NCBI GenBank assembly: GCA_016714935.1
Contig: JADKBU010000002.1
Coordinates: 124,001 to 188,000, forward strand
Source of the DNA: Candidatus Accumulibacter propinquus
Lineage (GTDB): Bacteria; Pseudomonadota; Gammaproteobacteria; Burkholderiales; Rhodocyclaceae
DNA length: 64,000 nucleotides
Direction: 5' to 3'
The notes under the pieces were generated by a model, which was given only the letters and a program-made list of their open reading frames with translations, did no database searches and was not told the origin of the DNA. The translations under genes were made by a program, and so were the position numbers. Shown here piece by piece: positions 27,364-36,970 of this stretch (its first letter is position 1; every line of letters starts with the position of its first letter).

Positions 27364-30300
27364 ATGCCAACGGTGACAGAATCGACCCACAACCTGCGCC
27401 GCAACCTGCGCGAGATCGCCGAGCATCAGAACTTCTCGGCACGCGTCGGCGAGTACCTTGACAGTTATTTCGTCGATGTCGAACTGAATGCTGCCAGCGA
27501 CGCCAGTCCGGAAGAACTGCTGGGCGCGGCGACGCAGCATTTTCGTCTGGGTGAGGTTCGTCCGGCACGCGCAGCGGTCAGCGTGCTGTACACCCCTGAT
27601 TTCGACCGTCACGGCTGGCACTCGCCGCACACCGTGATCGATGTCGTCACCGACGACATGCCCTTTCTGGTCGACTCGATCACCATGGTGGTGTACCGTC
27701 GCGGCCTGGTCATCCATCGCTTGTTGCACCCCCTCATCAGTGCCGAACGCGACGCCGAAGGAAAGTTGCTGCGCACCCTCCCGCGTGGCGCCGCCGGTAG
27801 CCAGCCGGAATCCTGGATTCACCTGGAGATTGACCGCATCGGCGATACCGACCTGATCGCGGACCTGCACCGCGAAATTGTGGACGTACTCGCCGATGTG
27901 CGCGCTGCGGTGGAAGATGGCGCGACCATGCAGCAACGCATGCATGAAGCGGATGTCGAGATGGCCGCGGCGACGGCCGAAGCCTGTGACGAAGTCGCGG
28001 CTTATCTGCGCTGGATCGCCGTCAACAATTTCGTTTTTCTGGGTTACGCCGAATACCGTGCGGCGTCTGGCAGTCGCAGCCTCACGCGCGTTGCCGAGAG
28101 CGGACTGGGGATTCTTCGCTACCCCGATCATCCCCGCTTCGGCACTTGCCTGGCTGGGATTCCAGGCGTTGTCGCAGAACTCGCAAGAGATCCCCTGCCT
28201 GCCATCCTGGTCAAGGCCGACGCCCGTTCGACCGTGCATCGCTCTGCCTACCTCGATTTCATCGGCGTCAAGTGCTATGACGCGAGCGGCAGCATTGTCG
28301 GTGTACGGGCTTTCGTCGGCCTGTACACCTCGCACGTTTACCATGTGGCGGCAACCGACGTACCTCTATTGCGGCGCAAGATTGCCGCCGTCCGACAGGA
28401 TGTCGGCTTCCTGCCGCGCAGCCACCGTGACAAGACCCTGCTCAATGTCCTCGAAACCTATCCCCGCGACGAATTGATCGAAATCGCGCACGACGACCTG
28501 ATCCGCATTGCGCGTGGCATCGTGTCCTTGTACGAGCGCGAACAGGTGCGTGTTTTTCTGCGCGACGACGCCTGGGGGCGTTATGTGTCGGCGATCGTCT
28601 ATATGCCGCGCGACCGTTTTGACACCATCCTGCGCGAGCGGATCTCGTCCCTGCTCTGCGAAACTCTGGTCGCCGAGCGTGTGGACTTCTTTGTGATGCT
28701 CGGAGAATCGCGGCTGGCGCGGCTGCATTTCATCGCCCGGACGCCGGTTGGCACGCGTTACGCATACGATGCTGGAGCCATCGAAAGGCAGGTGGCGCGC
28801 ATCGTACGCGGCTGGAGTGACGAACTGAAACAGAACCTCGTGGGGCACTACGGCGAGGAACGGGGCAACAGCCTGCTGCGTCGTTATGCCAACGAGTTGC
28901 CTCTTTCCTATCAGGAGCGCGTCACGCCGGCGTCAGCGGTATCCGACCTCGAACGCCTGGAAGCGGCAGAGCAGAGTGGTCGAGTCGAAGTCAAGCTGAG
29001 CGCTGCGCAAGGGGACGACGGAGCTCACCAGCACCTGAAACTGTTCCGGCGCGGCCGTCCGCGGCCGCTTTCGGCGATCCTGCCGGTGCTGGAAAACATG
29101 GGACTCACGGTGCTTTCCGAGCAGCCATTCAGCCTGCCCAGGAGTGACCTGCACATTGCCGACTTCGCCGTGCAGTTGCCGCAAGCGGCGGCCCTCGACG
29201 ACGACAGCACACGGCGGGCGTTTGTCGAACTGCTGGAAAGCCTGCTCCGTGACGAGGCCGAGAACGACGGTTTCAACCGCCTGGTCCTGCTGGCAGGTCT
29301 GGACGGCCGACAGATCGGCATTCTGCGCGCCTACAGCCGTTACCTGCGGCAGGCCGGCCTGCCGTTCAGCCAGGCCTATGTGCAACGCTGCCTGGCCACG
29401 CATTTTCAGATCACGCGTGCTCTGGTCGAGTTCTTCGAAGCCCTTTTTTCTCCGGGCGCAGACGATGCTCGCGCCAGGGTCCTCTACGATGAAGTCAGCA
29501 CGGCCTTGCTGCAGGTCAGCAATCCTGATGATGATCGAATTATTGCTGCCCTGCAGACGGTGATTGAAGCCACCTTGCGGACCAATGCCTATCAGATCGG
29601 TAGCGATGGGAAGGCCAAAGGCTACCTGTCGTTCAAGTTCTCCTCGCAGGACATTCCCTTCCTGCCCGCGCCGGCGCCGCTTTACGAGATATTCGTTTAC
29701 AACGAGCGTGTCGAAGGCGTCCACCTGCGCGGTGCGCGGGTGGCACGTGGCGGCCTGCGCTGGTCCGATCGCATGGAAGACTTCCGCACCGAGGTACTCG
29801 GTCTGGTCAAGGCGCAGATGGTGAAGAACGCGGTGATCGTTCCTTTGGGTTCGAAAGGCGGGTTTGTCTGCAAGCGTCTGCCGTCCGTGGGCGAACGGGA
29901 AGCCTTTCAGGCCGAGGGTATTGCCTGTTATTCGACCTTCATTCGCGGCCTGCTCGACCTGACCGACAACCGGGTCGACGAGCAGGTCGTACCGCCCAGC
30001 GGCGTACGCCGTCGCGATGGCGACGACCCCTATCTGGTGGTGGCTGCAGACAAGGGAACGGCGACCTTCTCGGACATTGCCAACGCCATTGCCATAGAAT
30101 ATGGTTTCTGGCTCGGCGACGCGTTCGCCTCGGGTGGTTCGGTCGGTTATGACCACAAGAAAATGGCGATTACCGCCCGCGGCGCCTGGGAGGCCATCAA
30201 GCGACACTTCCGCGAGTTGGGACTGGACACGCAACAACAGCCGTTCACCGTCGTCGGGATTGGCGACATGTCCGGCGACGTGTTCGGCAACGGCATGTTG

Positions 30301-32037
30301 TTGTCGTCGCAAGTGCGGCTGCTGGCGGCCTTTGATCACCGCCATCTGTTCATCGACCCGAATCCGGACGCCACGCGCAGTTTTGCCGAGCGGCAACGCC
30401 TCTTCGCGCTCGCACGTTCTTCCTGGGCCGACTACGATCCGGCTTTGATTTCTCACGGTGGCGGGGTTTGGTCGCGCAGCGCCAAGTCCATTCCGCTTTC
30501 ACCGGAGGTGCGCGCCTGGCTGGGTACCGAAACGCTGCATATGACACCTGCCGAGTTGATCAAGGCCATTCTGCAGGCGCCGGTCGACCTGCTTTACAAC
30601 GGCGGCATCGGTACCTATGTCAAGGCCAGTACGCAGAGTCATCAGGAGGCCAATGATCGGGGCAACGACATCTTGCGGGTTGATGCCAGCCAGCTGAAAG
30701 CGCGGGTGATCGGCGAGGGCGGCAACCTCGGTCTGACGCAGAAGGGACGCATCGAATTTGCGCTGAATGGCGGGCGCATCTTCACCGACGCGATCGACAA
30801 TTCGGCTGGCGTGGATTGTTCTGACCATGAAGTCAACATCAAGATCCTGCTCGCCGGGCTGATCCGGCGCGGTGACATGACCGGCAAGCAGCGCGATCTG
30901 CTGCTGGCCTCAATGACCGAAGCAGTGGGTTCGCTGGTTCTGGTCGACAATTACCAGCAGACGCTGGCCATAGCATTGGAGGCTGCGGTGGCACCGGGCC
31001 TGATCGAGGTGCATGGGCGCCTGATCCGCAATCTCGAAGCCCAGGGCGCCGTGCACCGTGCCATCGAAGCACTGCCCGACGACAAGGGCCTCAGCGAACG
31101 GGCACAGCAGAAACGCGGTCTCAGCGCGCCGGAGATCGCGGTGCTCCTGGCCTATGCCAAGATCACGCTCAAGCAGGCACTCCTGAAGTCGAGTCTGCCC
31201 GACTCCGACGATGTCCATGAACTGCTGGTCAACTACTTTCCCGCGGCCTTGCTCGAGTCCTGCCGCGAACTGTTGTCGACACATCCGCTGAAGCGCGACA
31301 TCGTCGCCACGCAACTCGTCAATCGTCTGGTCAATCGCATGGGAACGACCTTCGTCATGCAGGTGAGTGACGAGACGGGCGCCTCGCCGGCGCAGGTGGC
31401 CGGTGCGTGGTACGCCGCAAGCTGCGTCCTTGGCGCCGAAGCATTGTGGCATGATCTGGAGGCACTCGACCTGATGGTTCCGGCCGACCGCCAGATGGCG
31501 CTGATGGCGGGATTGCGGTCCATGACCGCGGCAGCCACTCCGCTGGTGCTGACGAGGCATCTCGGTGGTGCCAGAATTGGCCAGTTGGTGGCCGACTATC
31601 GCACGGCTGTTGCCGAAAGCATGCAGCGGATTCGTCACGGCAAGAATGCTGGGCAGGCGCTGATTGCACTGATCGATGAGCGGGCGTCGATCGTTGCGGC
31701 GTTTGAACTGGTGAATCTTGCCAGCGCCTGTGGCCATCCTCTGTACGAGGTCGCCAAGGCGCTTCGGGAAATGGGAGTACAGATCGATCTGGACTGGCTC
31801 GGCGCTGCAGTCAACCGCCTTCCCGCCGGCAACCGTTGGCAGGCGAGGGCGCGCGCGCAGCTCACCACCGAGGTGGCTGATCTGCGGCAGCATCTGTTGC
31901 GGCAGGTTCTCGGCGGCCGCCCGCTGTCCATCGGCGACGCCCAACATGTCCTCGATGAGCTGAAGAGCAGCGAGCCACAGGATCTGGCCATGCTTTCGGC
32001 CGGGTTGGCGGAAATCAGACGTATCGTTGCCTGCTGA
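27364..32037 (+). CDS. gdhB: NAD-specific glutamate dehydrogenase, large (about 180 kDa) class
   Basis: 1557 residues from ATG 27364 with GAGGAGAG upstream; an earlier in-frame GTG at 27271 lies in the hairpin region. The long N-terminal regulatory portion (ACT-like repeats) is followed by the catalytic core with ARGGLRWSDRMEDFRTE near residue 795, VKNAVIVPLGSKGGFV carrying the active Lys, and GDMSGDVFGNGML. It oxidises glutamate to 2-oxoglutarate with NAD, a catabolic enzyme related to Pseudomonas and Streptomyces proteins of about 1600 residues. It directly follows the Glu/Asp uptake operon. Confidence 0.95.
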   Translation: MPTVTESTHNLRRNLREIAEHQNFSARVGEYLDSYFVDVELNAASDASPEELLGAATQHFRLGEVRPARAAVSVLYTPDFDRHGWHSPHTVIDVVTDDMPFLVDSITMVVYRRGLVIHRLLHPLISAERDAEGKLLRTLPRGAAGSQPESWIHLEIDRIGDTDLIADLHREIVDVLADVRAAVEDGATMQQRMHEADVEMAAATAEACDEVAAYLRWIAVNNFVFLGYAEYRAASGSRSLTRVAESGLGILRYPDHPRFGTCLAGIPGVVAELARDPLPAILVKADARSTVHRSAYLDFIGVKCYDASGSIVGVRAFVGLYTSHVYHVAATDVPLLRRKIAAVRQDVGFLPRSHRDKTLLNVLETYPRDELIEIAHDDLIRIARGIVSLYEREQVRVFLRDDAWGRYVSAIVYMPRDRFDTILRERISSLLCETLVAERVDFFVMLGESRLARLHFIARTPVGTRYAYDAGAIERQVARIVRGWSDELKQNLVGHYGEERGNSLLRRYANELPLSYQERVTPASAVSDLERLEAAEQSGRVEVKLSAAQGDDGAHQHLKLFRRGRPRPLSAILPVLENMGLTVLSEQPFSLPRSDLHIADFAVQLPQAAALDDDSTRRAFVELLESLLRDEAENDGFNRLVLLAGLDGRQIGILRAYSRYLRQAGLPFSQAYVQRCLATHFQITRALVEFFEALFSPGADDARARVLYDEVSTALLQVSNPDDDRIIAALQTVIEATLRTNAYQIGSDGKAKGYLSFKFSSQDIPFLPAPAPLYEIFVYNERVEGVHLRGARVARGGLRWSDRMEDFRTEVLGLVKAQMVKNAVIVPLGSKGGFVCKRLPSVGEREAFQAEGIACYSTFIRGLLDLTDNRVDEQVVPPSGVRRRDGDDPYLVVAADKGTATFSDIANAIAIEYGFWLGDAFASGGSVGYDHKKMAITARGAWEAIKRHFRELGLDTQQQPFTVVGIGDMSGDVFGNGMLLSSQVRLLAAFDHRHLFIDPNPDATRSFAERQRLFALARSSWADYDPALISHGGGVWSRSAKSIPLSPEVRAWLGTETLHMTPAELIKAILQAPVDLLYNGGIGTYVKASTQSHQEANDRGNDILRVDASQLKARVIGEGGNLGLTQKGRIEFALNGGRIFTDAIDNSAGVDCSDHEVNIKILLAGLIRRGDMTGKQRDLLLASMTEAVGSLVLVDNYQQTLAIALEAAVAPGLIEVHGRLIRNLEAQGAVHRAIEALPDDKGLSERAQQKRGLSAPEIAVLLAYAKITLKQALLKSSLPDSDDVHELLVNYFPAALLESCRELLSTHPLKRDIVATQLVNRLVNRMGTTFVMQVSDETGASPAQVAGAWYAASCVLGAEALWHDLEALDLMVPADRQMALMAGLRSMTAAATPLVLTRHLGGARIGQLVADYRTAVAESMQRIRHGKNAGQALIALIDERASIVAAFELVNLASACGHPLYEVAKALREMGVQIDLDWLGAAVNRLPAGNRWQARARAQLTTEVADLRQHLLRQVLGGRPLSIGDAQHVLDELKSSEPQDLAMLSAGLAEIRRIVAC

Positions 32038-32171
32038 TGATGGTCACCGCCTGAACACCATCGAGCACTCATAATTATGAATTTTGACGAGATTGCGTGG
32101 GGTGATTTGGTGTAGAATTCGGTGCCAGCCGTGAAGCTTTGACACGCGCGCGAATCCCCTCAGGATCATCG

Positions 32172-32723
32172 ATGCCGCTGCCCCCCCCCTCTGTCCACCG
32201 CACCCGCATGCACCTTCGCAGCGTTCAGCTCGACGGTTACAAGCGTACCGACGGCTGCTGGGACATCGAGGCACGCCTGGTCGATGTCAAGGACCATGAC
32301 TATCCGCTGTCGTCCGGCCTGCGGAAGCGGGGCGAGGCGGTCCACGACATGTGGGTACGGGTGACCATTGACCACCAGATGAACATCCTGGATGCCATCG
32401 CCTGCACCGATGCCATGCCCTACGCTGGCTATTGCGACCAGATTGCCCCGGCTTACGCCCAAGTGGTCGGCCTCAACCTCTTTCACGGTTTCCGGACGGC
32501 AGTCAAGACCCTGTTCCGTGGCACGCGTGGTTGCTCGCATCTCAGCGAACTCTTGATGTTCCTGCCGACCGCGGCGCTGCAGACCTTTGCCAGTGACGTA
32601 CGCGACAACGACGATAGCGGGCAGAAGCCCTATCAGCTTGACCGTTGCCACGCCCTGGAATCGCATTCGGACGCGGTTCGGCGCTTTTACCCGCGCTGGT
32701 ACCGTGGCCAGAAGCCCGGGTAG
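32172..32723 (+). CDS. DUF2889-family protein
   Basis: 183 residues from ATG 32172 (an upstream start at 32139 is possible). Recognisable DUF2889 features are the opening MPLPPPSVHRTRMHLRSV, YKRTDGCWDIEARLVD and a Cys-containing stretch GTRGCSHLSELL. No signal peptide or membrane helix. The family's biochemical role is not established to my knowledge. It lies between gdhB and sucC on the same strand with short gaps. Confidence 0.8.
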   Translation: MPLPPPSVHRTRMHLRSVQLDGYKRTDGCWDIEARLVDVKDHDYPLSSGLRKRGEAVHDMWVRVTIDHQMNILDAIACTDAMPYAGYCDQIAPAYAQVVGLNLFHGFRTAVKTLFRGTRGCSHLSELLMFLPTAALQTFASDVRDNDDSGQKPYQLDRCHALESHSDAVRRFYPRWYRGQKPG

Positions 32724-32780
32724 GACGTTCTGCCTGTGGTTCATTACGTTTCGCAACCTTAACTCAAGCAAGGAAAGCGC

Positions 32781-33941
32781 ATGAAAATTCACGAATATCA
32801 GGGCAAGGAACTCCTGAAGAAATTCGGCGTTGTGGTTCCGCGCGGGGTGTTCTGTCAATCCGTCGATGACGCGGTCAAGGCAGCCGAATCCCTGGGTGGC
32901 AAGGTCTGGGTGGTGAAGGCCCAGATTCACGCTGGTGGTCGTGGCAAGGGCGGTGGCGTCAAGGTGGCCAAGTCGCTGGACGAGGTTCGCCAGTTCGCCG
33001 ACCAGATCCTTGGCATGCAACTGGTCACGCACCAGACCGGACCGGCGGGCCAGAAAGTGCGCCGGTTGCTGATCGAGGAAGGTGCCGACATCCGCAAGGA
33101 ATATTACGTGGCGGCGCTGACCGACCGGACGACGCAGAAGGTCGCGATGATGGCTTCTTCCGAAGGCGGCATGGATATCGAGGAAGTTGCCCACAAGACG
33201 CCCGAGAAGATCCTCAAGGTCTTCATCGATCCCGTGGATGGGCTGAGCGACGAGCAGGCGGCACAGCTGGCCAACGGCATTGGTGTTCCGGCGGAGTCGG
33301 TTGACCGCGCGGTTGCGGCGCTGAAGGGCCTGTACACGTGCTACATGGAAACCGATGCTTCGCTGGCCGAGATCAATCCGCTGATCCTCGAGGGCAACGG
33401 CAACATCAAAGCCATCGACGCCAAGTTCAACTTTGATTCCAATTCACTTTATCGGCAACCGGAAATCGTTGCCTACCGCGACCTCGACGAAGAAGATCCT
33501 GACGAACTCGAAGCTTCAAAGTTCGATCTGTCCTACATTTCGCTCGATGGCAACATCGGCTGCCTGGTCAACGGCGCCGGACTGGCCATGGCAACCATGG
33601 ATACCATCAAGCTGTTCGGCGCCGAGCCGGCGAACTTCCTGGATGTCGGTGGTGGCGCGACAACCGAGAAGGTGACCGAGGCTTTCCAGATCATGCTCAG
33701 AAATCCCAAGGTCAAGGGCATTCTGGTCAACATCTTCGGTGGCATCATGCGCTGTGACACGATCGCCACCGGCGTCGTGGCAGCGGCCAGGGTCACGCAT
33801 CTCTCCGTGCCGCTGGTCGTACGCATGAAGGGGACCAACGAGGACATCGGCAAGAAGATTCTGAGCGATTCGGGTTTGCCCATCATCACTGCCGATTCAA
33901 TGGCTGAAGCCGCCACCAAGATCGTTGCTGCGGTCAGTTAA
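32781..33941 (+). CDS. sucC: Succinyl-CoA synthetase (ADP-forming) beta subunit
   Basis: 386 residues, normal length. ATP-grasp opening MKIHEYQGKELLKKFGV, then KAQIHAGGRGKGGGVK, and the C-terminal VNIFGGIMRCD. With SucD it makes ATP from succinyl-CoA in the TCA cycle. AAGGAAAG precedes the ATG. Confidence 0.97.
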   Translation: MKIHEYQGKELLKKFGVVVPRGVFCQSVDDAVKAAESLGGKVWVVKAQIHAGGRGKGGGVKVAKSLDEVRQFADQILGMQLVTHQTGPAGQKVRRLLIEEGADIRKEYYVAALTDRTTQKVAMMASSEGGMDIEEVAHKTPEKILKVFIDPVDGLSDEQAAQLANGIGVPAESVDRAVAALKGLYTCYMETDASLAEINPLILEGNGNIKAIDAKFNFDSNSLYRQPEIVAYRDLDEEDPDELEASKFDLSYISLDGNIGCLVNGAGLAMATMDTIKLFGAEPANFLDVGGGATTEKVTEAFQIMLRNPKVKGILVNIFGGIMRCDTIATGVVAAARVTHLSVPLVVRMKGTNEDIGKKILSDSGLPIITADSMAEAATKIVAAVS

Positions 33942-33950
33942 GGAGCCACC

Positions 33951-34844
33951 ATGTCGATTCTGATTAACAAAGATACCAAAATCATCACCCAGGGCATCAC
34001 CGGCAAGACCGGACAGTTCCATACCGAAAAGTGCCAGGAATACGCCAACGGCAAGAACTGCTTTGTCGCCGGGGTTAACCCCAAGAAAGCGGGCGAGAGT
34101 ATTTTCGGCATCCCGATCTATGGCTCGGTCAAGGAGGCAGCTGCCCAGACTGGTGCAACCGTCTCGGTGATCTACGTACCGCCACCTGGTGCAGCGGCCG
34201 CGATCTGGGAAGCGGTCGAAGCCGATCTCGATCTGGTGGTTTGCATTACCGAAGGCATCCCGGTGCGCGACATGCTGGTGGTGCGCAACAAGATGTTGCG
34301 GAAAGAAGCCGCCGGAGGCAAGAAGACCTTGCTGCTCGGCCCGAACTGTCCCGGTCTGATTACGCCGGACGAAGTCAAGATCGGCATCATGCCCGGTCAC
34401 ATCCACCGCAAGGGTCGTATCGGCGTGGTTTCACGCTCAGGTACGCTGACCTACGAAGCAGTGGGGCAGCTGACCGAAATCGGTCTGGGCCAGTCTTCGG
34501 CAGTCGGTACCGGTGGTGACCCGATCAACGGCCTCAAGCACATCGACATCATGCGGCTGTTCAACGATGATCCGGAAACCGATGCGGTGATCATGATCGG
34601 CGAAATCGGCGGTCCGGATGAAGCCGATGCGGCGGTATGGTGCAAGGCCAACATGAAAAAGCCGATCGTCGGCTTCATTGCCGGTGTGACCGCACCGGCG
34701 GGCAAGCGCATGGGACACGCCGGTGCGTTGATTTCGGGGGGGGCAGACACTGCGGATGCCAAGCTCGCGATCATGGAAGAGTGTGGCTTCACGGTGACCC
34801 GCGATCCGTCGGAAATGGGCAAGCTGATCAAGGCGCTGATCTAA
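33951..34844 (+). CDS. sucD: Succinyl-CoA synthetase alpha subunit
   Basis: 297 residues, nine bases after sucC with AAGGAG before the ATG. Motifs QGITGKTGQFHTEK, LLGPNCPGLITP and the phosphorylated His in GRMGHAGAL-like KRMGHAGALISGG are present. It forms the heterotetramer with SucC. Confidence 0.97.
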   Translation: MSILINKDTKIITQGITGKTGQFHTEKCQEYANGKNCFVAGVNPKKAGESIFGIPIYGSVKEAAAQTGATVSVIYVPPPGAAAAIWEAVEADLDLVVCITEGIPVRDMLVVRNKMLRKEAAGGKKTLLLGPNCPGLITPDEVKIGIMPGHIHRKGRIGVVSRSGTLTYEAVGQLTEIGLGQSSAVGTGGDPINGLKHIDIMRLFNDDPETDAVIMIGEIGGPDEADAAVWCKANMKKPIVGFIAGVTAPAGKRMGHAGALISGGADTADAKLAIMEECGFTVTRDPSEMGKLIKALI

Positions 34845-34872
34845 GGGCAGTGTGCCGGCATGAAGTCGTGGC

Positions 34873-34902
34873 AAAAGGGGCAGACTGCGGTCTGCCTTTT
34901 TT
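34873..34902 (+). terminator. Rho-independent terminator after sucCD
   Basis: GGCAGAC-TGCG-GTCTGCC stem with A-rich left flank and a run of six T, 29 bases after the sucD stop. This is a classical intrinsic terminator, one of few in this window. Confidence 0.9.
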
Positions 34903-35021
34903 GTTTGCCCTTGCTGCGCGCCAATTGCCGGTAGAATCGTCGATGAAAGTGTTTGGCGCCATTTGTCGGGCTGCTGCGAGCACAGCGTGTTGATCGTTGA
35001 ATTTCCCCGTTCGAGGCCAGG

Positions 35022-35981
35022 ATGTCCCTGTTTCTGAGTGAAAAGGATGTTGAACAACTGTTGAGCATGCCGATGGTGCTGGAGGCCGTCGAGGCGGCGC
35101 ACCGCGATCTTTCGTCGGGGCAGGCTTGCGATGTGCCCAGGCAACGTACCCGCCTGCCGACGACGACCCTGCATATTCTGCAGGGCGCTTTGCCCAGGAT
35201 GGACGCCATCGGGTACAAGGCCTACACCAGCAATCGTTCGGGCGTGCGCTTTCTGGTACATCTCTATAGGGTGTCAAGTGGCAGCCTGCGTGCGGTCATC
35301 GAGGCCGATCGCCTGGGCATGATGCGTACCGGCGCGGCCGCGGGCATTGCCACGCGCTGGCTGGCGCGGTCAGACGCGCAGGTGGCCGGTGTCTTCGGCG
35401 CCGGCTGGCAGGCCGAGGGGCATATCGAAGCGCTTGCCGCAGTGCGACCGCTAAGGCGGGTGAAGGTGTTTGCGCGCCGCACCGAAAAGCTGGCTGCCTT
35501 CTGCGCCAGAATGTCCGCGCGCCTTGGCATCGAAGTGATCGCCGCAGTTTCGCCGGAAGATGTGGTACGAGGCAGTGATATCGTCAGTACGGTCACCACC
35601 TCGGCGACGCCCCTGTTCAATGCCGAATGGTTGTCACCGGGCACACATGTCAATGCTGCCGGTTCGAATTCATTGATTCGTCGGGAACTTGGTGAGGACG
35701 TCCTGAAACGCTGCTCGCCGATCGTCGTAGATAGCGTCGAAACGGCTCTGCGTGAGGCCGGTGATCTGCTGCCTTGGCTGGAAAAGGGGCGCCTGCACGC
35801 GCGCGAGTTGCTCGAACTCGGGGAGGTGATCTGCGGCCGGCACGCCGGACGTTCGACCGATGACCAGATTACGTTGTTCGAATCCCAGGGCATGGCCATT
35901 CAGGATCTGGCGGTGGCGGTCCACCTTGAGGAGCTGGCGCGTGAACTCGGTGTTGGCATTGAATTGCCTTATGGTAGCTAG
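35022..35981 (+). CDS. Ornithine cyclodeaminase/mu-crystallin family protein
   Basis: 319 residues. The family pattern is visible in GYKAYTSN, the substrate region EADRLGMMRTGAAAGIATR, and the nucleotide-binding VAGVFGAGWQAEGHIEAL, with a later HVNAAGSNS. Members include ornithine cyclodeaminase, alanine dehydrogenase, ketimine reductase and siderophore enzymes; which reaction this protein runs cannot be told. It is followed by the phosphatase cluster but with no evident functional tie. Confidence 0.88.
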   Translation: MSLFLSEKDVEQLLSMPMVLEAVEAAHRDLSSGQACDVPRQRTRLPTTTLHILQGALPRMDAIGYKAYTSNRSGVRFLVHLYRVSSGSLRAVIEADRLGMMRTGAAAGIATRWLARSDAQVAGVFGAGWQAEGHIEALAAVRPLRRVKVFARRTEKLAAFCARMSARLGIEVIAAVSPEDVVRGSDIVSTVTTSATPLFNAEWLSPGTHVNAAGSNSLIRRELGEDVLKRCSPIVVDSVETALREAGDLLPWLEKGRLHARELLELGEVICGRHAGRSTDDQITLFESQGMAIQDLAVAVHLEELARELGVGIELPYGS

Positions 35982-36113
35982 TCTTGGCACAATGCTGGGT
36001 GTTTGCAGTCCAAGGGGCTTGATGCCTCTCGTTGCCGTTGCAGCCGGGCTTTCGGTCCGGGAATCCTTTCGGACATGCGGCAGATTGCTGTTGGTCGGTG
36101 GTGCTGTTCAGTG

Positions 36114-36956
36114 ATGGGGGAGTACGTGACAAACAGTCTCTTGGGTGCGCTGGAAATCGTCGTCCATACCGACCCCGGGCTGGTGCGCGGTCAGAACGAG
36201 GATTCGGTGTTTGGTGATGCCAGCCAGGGATTGGCGATCCTCGCCGATGGCATGGGCGGGTACAACGCCGGTGAAGTCGCCAGCAGCATGGCCACCACGC
36301 TGCTGGCCAGGCAACTGGCAGAGGCCTTCAAGGTCACAGCAGCATACGAACACGACATTGAGACGGGGCAGCCGTTTGCGCGCCGTTCTCTAGGGGAGCA
36401 GATTGCGTCGGTAAATGCGGCGATCTATGTCGCGTCGGCGAGTCAGTCGCAACTCGGCGGCATGGGCACCACGCTGGTGGCGACCGTGTTCTGCGATGAC
36501 AAGGTGATCGTCGCGCATGTCGGCGATTCGCGCCTGTATCGTTTACGCGGTGAGGAGTTCGTGGCCCTGACCCACGATCACTCGGTCCTCCAGGAACAAA
36601 TCGATCGCGGTCTGATCACCGCCAAAGAAGCGCGGCACGCGCTCAACCGGAATCTGGTGACCCGCGCCATCGGCGTCGATCCCGATGTGGAAGCGGAAAT
36701 TCACGTCTATCCGGTACGGGCGGGCGATGTCTATCTGCTGTGTTCGGATGGCTTGTACGATATGGTCGAGGAGGAGGAAATCCAGCACGTCCTGGAAATG
36801 TCCGGCGCAAATCTTGATCTGTCGGCGATGCAACTGATCAAGATAGCCAACGACAACGGTGGCGAGGACAATATCTCGGTGGCGGTGGTCAAGGTTCTGC
36901 GCGAGTTTCCTGCCGCCAGAGGCGGCTGGTCGAAACTCTGGTCATGGCTCAATTAA
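36114..36956 (+). CDS. PP2C-family Ser/Thr protein phosphatase
   Basis: About 280 residues from ATG 36114; GTG 36126 behind GGGGAG is an alternative start, and an in-frame start at 36003 would add an improbable tail. All PP2C metal motifs are present: VRGQNEDSV, ILADGMGGYNAG, VIVAHVGDSRLYRL, LCSDGLYDMV and GGEDNISV. It is predicted cytosolic and should remove phosphate from Ser/Thr on partners. The FHA gene starts 14 bp later, a common pairing of phosphatase and phosphothreonine reader. No Ser/Thr kinase gene is inside the window. Confidence 0.93.
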   Translation: MGEYVTNSLLGALEIVVHTDPGLVRGQNEDSVFGDASQGLAILADGMGGYNAGEVASSMATTLLARQLAEAFKVTAAYEHDIETGQPFARRSLGEQIASVNAAIYVASASQSQLGGMGTTLVATVFCDDKVIVAHVGDSRLYRLRGEEFVALTHDHSVLQEQIDRGLITAKEARHALNRNLVTRAIGVDPDVEAEIHVYPVRAGDVYLLCSDGLYDMVEEEEIQHVLEMSGANLDLSAMQLIKIANDNGGEDNISVAVVKVLREFPAARGGWSKLWSWLN

Positions 36957-36970
36957 GGGCGAGAATAGCG

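Noticed and set aside
26623..30456. Long minus-strand open frames (573 and 507 codons) opposite gltL and gdhB
   Set aside because: They mirror strongly conserved plus-strand genes, have no family match and arise from GC-rich codon usage.
32084..32118. TTGACG and TAGAAT boxes upstream of the DUF2889 gene
   Set aside because: The spacer is 23 bp, too long for a sigma70 promoter.
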